From an uncultured Rhodospirillales bacterium (GTDB lineage: Bacteria > Pseudomonadota > Alphaproteobacteria > Rhodospirillales > Defluviicoccaceae): a stretch of DNA of 20,743 nucleotides. This document shows positions 14,340 through 20,743 of the stretch, piece after piece. The stretch covers positions 1 to 20,743 of the forward strand of contig CAKZLS010000554.1 in assembly GCA_937127205.1 (NCBI GenBank). Reading direction: 5' to 3'. The translations under genes were made by a program, and so were the position numbers. The notes beneath the pieces were generated by a model that worked only from the letters and a program-made list of their open reading frames with translations, did no database searches and was not told the origin of the DNA. The stretch's first letter is position 1, and every line of letters begins with the position of its first letter.

Positions 14340-16226
14340 ATGGAGCCCGAACCTCAATCCAACGCGTCCGATCGTCCCGTCGCCGGCGTTCCCGTGATCG
14401 AATCCTACCTCCGTGGGTTGCCCCAGACCCCTGGGGTCTACCGAATGATGAACGAGGACGGCGATGCTTTGTATGTGGGGAAAGCCAAGAACCTCGCAAA
14501 GCGGGTTTCCAGCTACGCCCGGCCGCAGCGGCTCGGGTCGCGCCTTCACCGAATGGTGGCGCAGACGGCGTCCATGGAATTCGTCGGGACCCACACCGAG
14601 GCCGAGGCGCTTCTGCTCGAAGCCAACCTGATCAAGCAGCTTAAACCGCGCTACAATATTCTGCTGCGAGACGACAAATCTTTTCCCTCGATCCTGGTCA
14701 CCGGAGATCACCCTTATCCCCGCGTGCTCAAGCACCGGGGTGCCCAGACGCGCGCCGGTGAGTATTTCGGGCCGTTCGCCTCGGCGTGGTCGGTGAACCA
14801 AACGTTGGCGGTACTGCAGCGTGCGTTCCTGCTGCGCACCTGCTCGGACTCGGTGTTCGCGTCGCGCACCCGGCCGTGCCTGCTCTATCAGATCAAGCGC
14901 TGCGCGGCGCCTTGCGTCGGCCGCGTCGACGAAGCCGAATACGGTGCGCTGGTGGCGCAGGCCCATGCCTTTCTGCGCGGCGACAGCCAGCGCATCCAGC
15001 AGAACCTGGCCCGAAAAATGGAACAGGCCAGCGACGCCCTGGCATTCGAGGAAGCCGCCGGATACCGCGATCGCATCCGCGCGCTCACGGCGGTGCAGTC
15101 TCACCAGGACATCAATCTCGCCGGTATCGGCGAGGCGGACGTCGTCGCCGCGCATCAGGCGGGCGGCCAAACCTGTATCCAGGTGTTCTTCTTTCGCGCC
15201 GGGTGCAATCACGGCAACCGGGCCTATTATCCGGCGCATGCCCGCGAGGATGGAGTGGACGCGGTGCTGGAAGCCTTTGTCGGCCAGTTCTATGCGCCGC
15301 GCACCCCGCCGCCCTCGGTTCTGCTCAGCCACGCCCTGCCCAACCAGGCGCTGGTGGCCGAGGCGCTGTCCGTCCTCGGCGGCCGGCGGGTCCAACTGGC
15401 GGTGCCGCGACGGGGCGACAAGAAGGCTGTCATCCAGCACGCGCTGAACAATGCGCGTGAGGCGCTGAGCCGGCGGCTGTCCGAAAGCGCGCTTCAGCGC
15501 CGGCTGTTGGACGGATTGGCAACCGCGTTCGATCTCGACCAGGCGCCTGAGCGCATTGAAGTCTATGACAACAGCCATGTCTCGGGCACCGATGCGGTCG
15601 GCGCCATGATCGTCGCCGGCCCCGAGGGATTGATCAAGAACGCCTATCGCAAGTTCACCATCCGGGGCGGAGAGAAGGGGATCGCGCCGGGCGACGACTA
15701 CGCCATGATGCGCGAGGTCCTGACCCGGCGCTTCTCGCGCGCCCTCAAGGAGGATCCGGACCGCACTCTGGGTCAATGGCCGCAGCTGGTCTTGGTGGAC
15801 GGCGGGGCCGGCCAGCTCGGCGTCGCGGTCGATGTATTCCAGGACTTGGGGGTCGACGACATCGCCGTCGCCGGTATCGCCAAGGGACCGGAGCGCAATG
15901 CCGGCCGGGAGCGGATTTTCCTGCCCGGACGTTCTCCGTTCGCCTTGGATGCCCGCGACCCCGTGCTCTATTTTCTGCAGCGTTTGCGCGACGAGGCCCA
16001 CCGCTTCGCCATCGGCACGCATAGGGCCAAACGGTCCGCCGGGCTCAAGAAATCGCCACTGGACGAGATCCCGGGGATCGGTGCTAGGCGCAAGAAGGCG
16101 TTGCTCCATCACTTCGGCTCGGCGCGTGCGGTTGCCGAGGCGGGACGGACCGATCTGGAGGCGGTGGAAGGAATCAGCGGCGCCATCGCGAATAAGATCT
16201 ATGAATGGTTCCACCCTGAGCGATAG
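14340..16226 (+). CDS. uvrC: Excinuclease ABC subunit C
   Basis: UvrC makes the 3' and 5' cuts in nucleotide excision repair after UvrAB loads on damage. The 628-residue product is full length: GIY-YIG nuclease domain from TPGVYRM (about residue 28) through YVGKAKNLAKRVSSY; a Cys-rich CLLYQIKRCAAPCVG segment; a UVR motif (about 218-253, FEEAAGYRDRIRAL) that contacts UvrB; the RNase H-like endonuclease domain with YDNSH (Asp about 410) and LVLVDGGAGQL; and C-terminal helix-hairpin-helix repeats (about 575-625, IPGIGARRKKALLHHFG). The ATG at 14340 has no clear Shine-Dalgarno sequence; a GTG at VIESYL would give a more typical N-terminus. pgsA follows after about 40 bp. Confidence 0.96.
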   Translation: MEPEPQSNASDRPVAGVPVIESYLRGLPQTPGVYRMMNEDGDALYVGKAKNLAKRVSSYARPQRLGSRLHRMVAQTASMEFVGTHTEAEALLLEANLIKQLKPRYNILLRDDKSFPSILVTGDHPYPRVLKHRGAQTRAGEYFGPFASAWSVNQTLAVLQRAFLLRTCSDSVFASRTRPCLLYQIKRCAAPCVGRVDEAEYGALVAQAHAFLRGDSQRIQQNLARKMEQASDALAFEEAAGYRDRIRALTAVQSHQDINLAGIGEADVVAAHQAGGQTCIQVFFFRAGCNHGNRAYYPAHAREDGVDAVLEAFVGQFYAPRTPPPSVLLSHALPNQALVAEALSVLGGRRVQLAVPRRGDKKAVIQHALNNAREALSRRLSESALQRRLLDGLATAFDLDQAPERIEVYDNSHVSGTDAVGAMIVAGPEGLIKNAYRKFTIRGGEKGIAPGDDYAMMREVLTRRFSRALKEDPDRTLGQWPQLVLVDGGAGQLGVAVDVFQDLGVDDIAVAGIAKGPERNAGRERIFLPGRSPFALDARDPVLYFLQRLRDEAHRFAIGTHRAKRSAGLKKSPLDEIPGIGARRKKALLHHFGSARAVAEAGRTDLEAVEGISGAIANKIYEWFHPER

Positions 16227-16267
16227 AATGCCGCCTGATTATGATGTGTGGCTAATCCGGTGAGGTG

Positions 16268-16909
16268 ATGGAGACCAATCTGCCCAACGTTCTGACGCTG
16301 TCGCGGATCGTCGCGATCCCGGTGGTGTGCCTGCTGTTGTTGGTGAATGCCGCGTGGGCAGCGTGGCTGGCGCTCGGCGTCTACACCGTCGCCTGCGTGA
16401 CCGACTTCCTCGATGGCTATCTGGCGCGTACCTGGAAGCAGCAATCGCGCTTCGGCCGCATGCTCGATCCCATCGCCGACAAGCTCCTGGTGGCGTCGCT
16501 CCTGCTCATGGTGGTGGGGATCGACCGGTTGTCGGGCGTTCACATTCTTCCCGCGGCGGTCATCCTGTGCCGCGAGATTACCGTCTCGGGTTTGCGCGAG
16601 TATCTGGCCGAACTGCGGGTGGGCATGCCGGTCACCCGTCTGGCCAAATGGAAAACGGGCATTCAGATGGTGGCCATCGGGTTCCTGATTGTCGGCGACG
16701 TCGGCCCGATGTTCGGACCTCTCTCGACCACGATGATCGGCGTCTATGGATTGTGGGCGGCGGCGGCACTGACATTGATCACCGGCTACGACTACCTGCG
16801 CGCCGGTCTCAGGCATGTGAGCCCCGATTGCGAGCCGGTTCCGCCCGCTGAGCAATCCGAACGCCCGGCGCCGGTGAAGCACACCGACCCAGCGCGGGAC
16901 GCCAGCTAG
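16268..16909 (+). CDS. pgsA: CDP-diacylglycerol--glycerol-3-phosphate 3-phosphatidyltransferase
   Basis: An inner-membrane enzyme that makes phosphatidylglycerol phosphate, the first step to phosphatidylglycerol and cardiolipin. The 213-residue product has the CDP-alcohol phosphatidyltransferase signature DG-x2-AR-x8-G-x3-D-x3-D in DGYLAR, then FGRMLDPIAD (about residues 41-63), preceded by NLPNVLTLSRI. Several hydrophobic segments cover the rest, and the tail is hydrophilic and Pro-rich. GTG at 16265 directly before the ATG is an equally possible start (adds one residue). It sits in the common uvrC-pgsA-moaD-moaE order. Confidence 0.95.
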   Translation: METNLPNVLTLSRIVAIPVVCLLLLVNAAWAAWLALGVYTVACVTDFLDGYLARTWKQQSRFGRMLDPIADKLLVASLLLMVVGIDRLSGVHILPAAVILCREITVSGLREYLAELRVGMPVTRLAKWKTGIQMVAIGFLIVGDVGPMFGPLSTTMIGVYGLWAAAALTLITGYDYLRAGLRHVSPDCEPVPPAEQSERPAPVKHTDPARDAS

Positions 16910-16949
16910 TGGTCTGGATGGACGACTGTCGTGGATCCGAGGTGACACG

Positions 16950-17201
16950 GTGAAGGTCCTTTACTTTGCTTGGCTGCGGGAGAAGGCGGGGCGCGCCGAG
17001 GAACAGGTGGCGCCGCCCGGAACGGTGACCACCGTCCAAGCCTTGATCGACTGGATCCGCGAGCGGGGCGGCGGCCCGGCCGACGCGTTGGGCGACATGG
17101 CGGCGGTGAGGGTCGCGGTCAATCAGGAATACGCCATGCTGGATCATCCCGTGAAGCCCGGCGACGAAGTGGCGTTCTTTCCGCCGGTGACCGGGGGATA
17201 G
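16950..17201 (+). CDS. moaD: Molybdopterin synthase sulfur carrier subunit
   Basis: A ubiquitin-like 83-residue protein whose C-terminal Gly-Gly is thiocarboxylated and gives sulfur to precursor Z in molybdopterin synthesis. The N-terminal strand KVLYFAWLREKAG, the AVNQEYAMLDHPVKPGDEVAFFPPVTGG end and the terminal GG are all as expected. It starts with GTG at 16950, six bases after GAGGTG. Its stop is 3 bp before the moaE start, so the two synthase subunits are made together. Confidence 0.95.
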   Translation: MKVLYFAWLREKAGRAEEQVAPPGTVTTVQALIDWIRERGGGPADALGDMAAVRVAVNQEYAMLDHPVKPGDEVAFFPPVTGG

Positions 17202-17204
17202 GCG

Positions 17205-17690
17205 GTGATCCGGGTCCAACGCGACGACTTCGACGTGGGCGCCGAACTGGGTCGCTTGACCGGCGGCAACACCGCCATCGGCGGCGTCTGCGTATTCGTC
17301 GGCCTGGTCCGCGACATGGCACCCGCCGACAAAAAGGGGGCCGATAAGGTGGGCGCCATGACCCTGGAACACTATCCGGGAATGACCGAACGCCAGCTGG
17401 AGCGCATTGACCGCGAAGCCCACGGCCGTTGGCCGCTGGAGGAGACGCTGATCATCCACCGCCATGGCCGGCTGGAGCCGGGCGACCGGATCGTCCTCGT
17501 CGCGGCGGCGTCGCGTCACCGCCAGGCCGCTTTCGACGCCTGCCAGTTCCTGATCGATTGGCTAAAGACCCAGGCGCCGTTCTGGAAGGTGGAGGAAACG
17601 CCGGAAGGCGCGCGCTGGGTGGAAAGCCGCGCGTCCGACGATGCCGCCGCCGCCAAATGGACGTCGACGGAACGAGCCGCAACGAAGTGA
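17205..17690 (+). CDS. moaE: Molybdopterin synthase catalytic subunit
   Basis: MoaE binds precursor Z and, with thiocarboxylated MoaD, forms the dithiolene of molybdopterin. The 161-residue product has the family blocks GGVCVFVGLVRD, MTLEHYPGMTERQLERI, HRHGRLEPGDRIVLVAAAS, HRQAAFDACQFLIDWLKT and APFWKVEE with the catalytic Lys, then about 20 extra Ala/Ser-rich residues at the C-terminus. The start is GTG at 17205, three bases after moaD; no separate ribosome site is needed if coupled. The Mo cofactor it helps make would serve enzymes such as the IorB-type one at the left edge, though that piece may not belong to this genome. Confidence 0.95.
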   Translation: MIRVQRDDFDVGAELGRLTGGNTAIGGVCVFVGLVRDMAPADKKGADKVGAMTLEHYPGMTERQLERIDREAHGRWPLEETLIIHRHGRLEPGDRIVLVAAASRHRQAAFDACQFLIDWLKTQAPFWKVEETPEGARWVESRASDDAAAAKWTSTERAATK

Positions 17691-17716
17691 CCGGCGATCA
17701 ACAGGGGGGAGCGACC

Positions 17717-18385
17717 GTGACGGACTATGATGCGGTATTTTTCGATTTCGATGGGGTACTGGCCGAGTCATCGGACATCAAGACCCGCGCCTTTTACGAA
17801 ATGTACAAGGGATACGGTCCCGACATCGTCGAGCGGGTGGTCGCGCACCACACAGTCAACGGCGGCATTTCCCGGCGCAAGAAGATCCGCCACTATCACC
17901 GGGACTTCCTCGGTATCGCCATCACCGAGGACGATGTGGCCGACCTGATCCAACAGTTCTCCGAGATCGTCGAGGACTCCGTCGTCGCCTGCGACTGGGT
18001 CCCGGGCGCGAAGGCCTTTCTCGACGCCCATGTGGGCGCGGTGATGATGTTCGTCATTTCCGGCACCCCCCAGGCCGAGCTGGAGCGCATCAATGCGCGC
18101 CGCGGAATGACGCATTACTTCGTTTCCATCCATGGGTCACCGCCGGAAAAGGAGGTCACCATCATCGAGCTTCTCTCCCGCCACGGTCTCGACCGCGACC
18201 GCGTGTTGTTCGTCGGCGACGCCTATTCCGACTACCAGGCCGCCACCGCCACCGGCCTTCACTTCGTCGCCCGCGTGCCGCCGGGCGGCCAAAACCGCTT
18301 TCCCGAAGGAACCGCCATCATTCCCGACCTCACCGGATTGCCCGATCTCACGGAATTGCCCCGCTCCTCAGAATCGAGGGCCTGA
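17717..18385 (+). CDS. HAD-family hydrolase (phosphatase)
   Basis: A 222-residue haloacid dehalogenase-superfamily hydrolase, probably a small-molecule phosphatase. Motif I is DFDGVL (Asp10, Asp12), motif II VISGTPQ, motif III the Lys in PPEKEV, and motif IV VGDAYSDYQAA. The helical cap lies between motifs I and II (about residues 20-95), as in the beta-phosphoglucomutase/Gph-like subgroup. The frame is open far upstream inside moaE, but GTG at 17717, about 7 nt after a purine-rich AGGGGGGA site, gives a proper N-terminus just before motif I. It is 26 bp after moaE and 3 bp before the LOG gene. The substrate is unknown. Confidence 0.88.
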   Translation: MTDYDAVFFDFDGVLAESSDIKTRAFYEMYKGYGPDIVERVVAHHTVNGGISRRKKIRHYHRDFLGIAITEDDVADLIQQFSEIVEDSVVACDWVPGAKAFLDAHVGAVMMFVISGTPQAELERINARRGMTHYFVSIHGSPPEKEVTIIELLSRHGLDRDRVLFVGDAYSDYQAATATGLHFVARVPPGGQNRFPEGTAIIPDLTGLPDLTELPRSSESRA

Positions 18386-18388
18386 ACC

Positions 18389-19210
18389 ATGGCTGAAGAC
18401 GAAGGCTTTCTCGGCAAGGCCTACAATAACCCGGCGTTCATGGGCGGGCGCGGCGCCCGGCCGCTGCGGATCCTGGCCGAATACCTGCAGCCCGAAGCCC
18501 GCTTCGAAGACATGCGGATCAGCGACACCATCGTCTTTTTCGGCTCGGCCCGCACCCTGCCGCGGGAAAAGGCGCTCGTCGCTCTCGACGCCGCGCGGAA
18601 GCACGGGGGCGACGTCGAGGTGGCCAGGGCCGAACGCGACCTGGACATGTCGCGGTATTACGAAGAGTGCCGCGAACTGGCCGGGCGCCTGACCGAATGG
18701 TCGAAGGGCCTGGAGCAGAAGAACCGCCGCTTCGTGGTCTGCACCGGCGGCGGCCCCGGCATTATGGAAGCCGCCAACCGCGGCGCGTCCGAGGCCAAGG
18801 GGATCAACGTCGGTCTCGGCATCTCCCTTCCCTTCGAGCAGCACGGCAACGAGTGGATCACCCGCCAGCTCGAGTTCGAATTCCATTATTTTTTCATGCG
18901 CAAGTTCTGGTTTATCTACCTGGCCAAGGCGCTGGTGGCGTTCCCCGGCGGCTTCGGTACGCTCGACGAGTTCTTCGAGGTCATGACCTTGGTGCAGACC
19001 GGCAAGCTCCGCAAGAAGATGCCCATCGTGCTGTACGGCACCTCGTTCTGGGACGAGGTGGTCAACCTCGACGCCCTGGTCCGCTTCGGCACCATCGACC
19101 CCGAGGATCTCAACCTCTTTTACCGTACCGACTCGGTGGACGACGCCTTCGCCCACATCACCGGCGAACTCACCGACGACGGCCTTCCGCCCCCCGGCGT
19201 CCGCCTGTAG
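18389..19210 (+). CDS. LOG family protein (lysine decarboxylase-like fold)
   Basis: A 273-residue LOG/TIGR00730-type protein. Members with known activity release free bases from nucleotide 5'-monophosphates (cytokinin-activating type); they are not lysine decarboxylases despite older names. Visible are VFFGSARTLP in the first strand, VVCTGGGPGIMEAANRG for phosphate binding, and the signature PGGFGTLDEFFE with the catalytic Glu and nearby Arg residues (MRKFWFIYLA). An N-terminal extension and an insertion (about residues 70-110, charged) make it longer than the roughly 190-residue plant-like LOGs. It starts 3 bp after the HAD gene; a phosphatase beside a nucleotide phosphoribohydrolase suggests nucleotide-related metabolism, which is inference. 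Confidence 0.88.
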   Translation: MAEDEGFLGKAYNNPAFMGGRGARPLRILAEYLQPEARFEDMRISDTIVFFGSARTLPREKALVALDAARKHGGDVEVARAERDLDMSRYYEECRELAGRLTEWSKGLEQKNRRFVVCTGGGPGIMEAANRGASEAKGINVGLGISLPFEQHGNEWITRQLEFEFHYFFMRKFWFIYLAKALVAFPGGFGTLDEFFEVMTLVQTGKLRKKMPIVLYGTSFWDEVVNLDALVRFGTIDPEDLNLFYRTDSVDDAFAHITGELTDDGLPPPGVRL

Positions 19211-19386
19211 GCGCTTTGTGCAACGGGGGTGGGGGGGTGTAGACCAAAAAGTCGATATCAACCCCACGCACAGTAGATTTCCCCATACGAAGCCTCCGCA
19301 CACGCCGCCCATGGCAAGTCACCGACCCATCGTCCAACGGGCGTAACGCACGCTGATTCTCGATGTCTGCGTAGATCCCCGCGTAG

Positions 19387-19413
19387 CCCGGAGGCAGCGA
19401 AGCGAAGTCCGGG
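19387..19413 (+). repeat. Palindromic repeat-like element, CCCGGA/TCCGGG
   Basis: CCCGGA (19387-19392) and TCCGGG (19408-19413) enclose GCAGCGAAGCGAAG. The whole resembles the 'gtagcccggatg...gcgaa...tccggg' elements I recall as dispersed in many proteobacterial genomes. Identity as a repeat family is from memory; only one copy is in the window. Confidence 0.55.
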
Positions 19414-19499
19414 ATGCCTCACCAACCTCCCGGTCCCGGATCCCGTTGTTGCAGCGCGCCTCGCCATGACACCGGCGGACGGCGCTCGTTCCTTCCACC

Positions 19500-19527
19500 G
19501 TCTTTGCGAGCGGAGCGACGCAATCCA
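19500..19527 (+). repeat. Dispersed repeat-like element (TTGCGAGC...GCAATCC)
   Basis: TTGCG (19504-19508) and CGCAA (19519-19523) enclose AGCGGAGCGA, followed by TCCAG. This matches the common 'cattgcgagcg...gcaatccag' bacterial intergenic repeat as I remember it. Only one copy is in the window, 90 bp from the other element. Confidence 0.6.
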
Positions 19528-19566
19528 GCATACACGAAAGAAAGCCAAGCCATCGCCGGCGTGTTT

Positions 19567-19583
19567 ACACAATTTTATTGTGT
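19567..19583 (+). promoter_or_regulatory. AT-rich perfect inverted repeat upstream of the 255-aa gene
   Basis: ACACAA and TTGTGT flank a TTTTA centre, in an AT-rich island about 60 bp before the ATG at 19644. It could be an operator or a small terminator on either strand. There is no independent evidence for a binding protein. Confidence 0.4.
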
Positions 19584-19643
19584 GATCGATAAACTCGGGT
19601 TCCAGGGTCGCGTCATGGACGGCCGATCGCGAAGGAGCAGAGC

Positions 19644-20411
19644 ATGGTTCACCGAACCCACAACGCCCACGGCTTCGACTTCAGCCAATCCACGTGGGTG
19701 ACGGCCGACCCGGACAAACCCCGGTATCTCCTCCCCGTCGGCGACACGCCGGCATACCCGCTTGTCATTCCCGATGGCTATCCGGGGGCAGGAAGCTTGA
19801 TCGGCGATGAGTGGAACCCCGAGATGCCGGGCGCCATCGGATTGGTGTTCCAAAACCCCGAAGAGAGCACGGCGGACCGGATCAACTGGGTCCGCGTTCC
19901 CACCGATGGCACCGCCTACGTAATCATGAACCATGTCAGCCGTGAGCAAGCCGAGCACATCACCGAAAAAGTCAGCGAATTCCACACCGATCCCGAACGC
20001 CTGACGGCCGACCAGTATCTCGAGGTCATCGCGTTCGCGCACGGGATCGGTGTCGAGGCCACCTACAACACCGATGACGCCTATGTGCTGGGCGATCCGG
20101 CAGCCGGCAAAAAGCCGGCCTTCGTCGGCGTTCGCGCGGCGTACGAAAAAACCGGACGCCGGCCCTTCGGCCTGAACACCAGAACCGGCGACGCGCTACG
20201 GGCCGTGCTCGTCCCCGGCCCGGTCACGCTTTCGAGCAAGAATGCCATCGGCGGCGAATTCCCCGACGGCGCGGTGCTGGTGGAGGTCCAGGACGGCGAT
20301 GTCGCCAAGATCCAGCCCCACACCTTCGAACACACCTATCTGAAACCGAATGGCTCGAAGATAACGGTCGAAGACCTCGCCATCGCAAGACGACTACAAG
20401 AAGCGGGCTGA
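19644..20411 (+). CDS. Hypothetical protein, 255 aa
   Basis: I do not recognise a family. The product is soluble-looking, acidic-neutral and without signal peptide or membrane helix. An N-terminal part (about residues 1-115) includes the strand-rich VTADPDKPRYLLPVGDTP, a Pro/Gly-rich middle and a VPTDGTAYVIMNHVSREQ segment. The C-terminal part (about 160-255) includes FVGVRAAYEKTGRRPFGLNT, then GDALRAVLVPGPVTL, GGEFPDGAVLVEV and HTFEHTYLKPNGSKI, which looks like a small beta-rich domain. The start is well supported: GAAGGAG about 7 nt before the ATG, no competing start. It stands alone between repeat-bearing DNA and the Fic-like gene, and may be part of the accessory genome. Confidence 0.75.
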   Translation: MVHRTHNAHGFDFSQSTWVTADPDKPRYLLPVGDTPAYPLVIPDGYPGAGSLIGDEWNPEMPGAIGLVFQNPEESTADRINWVRVPTDGTAYVIMNHVSREQAEHITEKVSEFHTDPERLTADQYLEVIAFAHGIGVEATYNTDDAYVLGDPAAGKKPAFVGVRAAYEKTGRRPFGLNTRTGDALRAVLVPGPVTLSSKNAIGGEFPDGAVLVEVQDGDVAKIQPHTFEHTYLKPNGSKITVEDLAIARRLQEAG

Positions 20412-20438
20412 GACTAAGGGGTCACCCACGGGCTGCAC

Positions 20439-20453
20439 GGCGCAGACAGCGCC
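20439..20453 (+). other. Small GC hairpin after the 255-aa gene
   Basis: GGCGC and GCGCC form a perfect 5-bp stem around AGACA, 27 bp after the stop. No T-tract follows, so terminator function is doubtful. The rest of 20412-20634 shows no gene; its last 80 bp are AT-rich and probably hold the next gene's promoter. Confidence 0.3.
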
Positions 20454-20634
20454 ACGGCCATACCCTAGCGGTTGTTCTCCTCTTTCAACAAAACGATAAA
20501 GCGCCGCCGCTCGCGTGCAGCGCATGGTTACGATCTGCGCTCCTTGCGCTGCTCGCCAAAAGAGAAGCGTCCTTAAATACCTCTAATACTTTTAATCGGA
20601 TGAAAATGGATGGACAAACGGAGGGTGCCATGCC

Positions 20635-20743
20635 ATGGTTAATTGGGTGGAAACGGATGGGACAATGGATATCTCTCTCAACACGTCGACGCTGAAGATC
20701 ACGCCGGAAATTCTGACACTGATCGCGGGGATCGACGAGTTCA
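20635..20743 (+). CDS. Probable Fic-family protein, 5' part
   Basis: The first 36 codons of a gene that runs off the window: MVNWVETDGTMDISLNTSTL, then KITPEILTLIAGIDEF. The second half resembles the N-terminal helix of Fic (filamentation induced by cAMP) proteins, which often read ITPEIL..IAEIDEFKG before the Fic core. Fic domains usually transfer AMP to target proteins; some are toxins. The HPFxxGNGR catalytic motif would lie beyond the edge, so the family call rests on memory of this N-terminal block. The ATG at 20635 has GGAGGG (20620-20625) at 9 nt; the ATG at 20630 is in another frame that stops soon, and a second in-frame ATG is at 20665. Confidence 0.55.
   Translation, partial: MVNWVETDGTMDISLNTSTLKITPEILTLIAGIDEF

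Larger units (their letters stand above)
19211..19643 (+). other. Intergenic region with dispersed-repeat-like elements
   Basis: About 430 bp with no supported gene. It starts with a G-rich run (GGGGGTGGGGGGGTG, 19225-19239), contains two different palindromic elements (19387-19413 and 19504-19523), and ends in an AT-rich inverted repeat (19567-19583) before the ribosome site of the next gene (GAAGGAG, about 19629). Composition changes sharply along it. Confidence 0.6.

Noticed and set aside
14139..16214. 691-codon minus-strand open frame over uvrC
   Set aside because: An antisense shadow in GC-rich DNA, with Arg/Gly/Gln-rich sequence and no family features, while the plus strand encodes complete UvrC.
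19225..19239. G-rich run as a G-quadruplex
   Set aside because: Only two G-tracts are present; four are needed.
18368..19312. 314-codon minus-strand open frame over the LOG gene
   Set aside because: Antisense shadow; the plus strand carries the PGGFGTLDEFFE signature.
1..20743. CRISPR arrays, tRNA or rRNA genes, insertion sequence transposases
   Set aside because: No regularly spaced direct repeats, no cloverleaf-like sequence with a TTCGAATC-type arm, no rRNA core sequence and no transposase-like protein were seen.

Overview
The window reads as an alphaproteobacterial chromosome, most likely Rhodospirillales-like. It is GC-rich, and its gene order (proA-nadD-rsfS-gpmI-envC-ctpA-divergent polysaccharide deacetylase-rppH, then folB-uvrC-pgsA-moaD-moaE) is the housekeeping order I associate with that group. 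This taxonomic call is inference from gene order and protein character; no rRNA or tRNA gene is visible.

Left edge (1-1479). About 1.14 kb of minus-strand coding sequence is an internal piece of a molybdopterin-binding oxidoreductase subunit of the isoquinoline 1-oxidoreductase beta (IorB) type, with no start and no stop. At about 1140 it meets the last 112 codons of proA on the plus strand. Both genes are cut at the same point and their codon use differs, so this is either a recent rearrangement or a chimeric assembly.

Housekeeping block 1 (1546-10549, all plus strand). nadD and rsfS come first. A class II aldolase gene (fbaA) with its own leader and a good terminator occupies the place where rlmH is usual. 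gpmI follows, then a tightly packed cell-envelope set: an EnvC-like murein hydrolase activator, the S41 protease CtpA (4-bp overlap), a divergent polysaccharide deacetylase and the Nudix RNA pyrophosphohydrolase RppH.

Accessory island (10584-12388). On the minus strand lie a LuxI-type acyl-homoserine-lactone synthase with an unusual ~100-residue Cys-containing C-terminal extension, and upstream of it a 37-codon hydrophobic small protein with a strong ribosome binding site. Each has a sigma70-like promoter, and the two promoters share a TGTTC-N6-TGTTC direct repeat over the spacer and -10 region. Between the two genes sits a 54-nt three-tier hairpin. No LuxR-type receptor is visible. This is the best candidate in the window for an undescribed system: a co-regulated quorum-sensing synthase and small membrane peptide.

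Block 2 (12389-19210, plus strand). A Ca2+/Na+ antiporter of the CaCA family is followed by folB, uvrC, pgsA, moaD, moaE, a HAD hydrolase and a LOG-family protein. uvrC to the LOG gene is closely spaced and probably largely co-transcribed; moaD and moaE form the two subunits of molybdopterin synthase.

Right edge (19211-20743). An intergenic region holds two palindromic dispersed-repeat-like elements and an AT-rich perfect inverted repeat. It is followed by an unrecognised 255-aa protein gene and the first 36 codons of a probable Fic-family protein running off the end.
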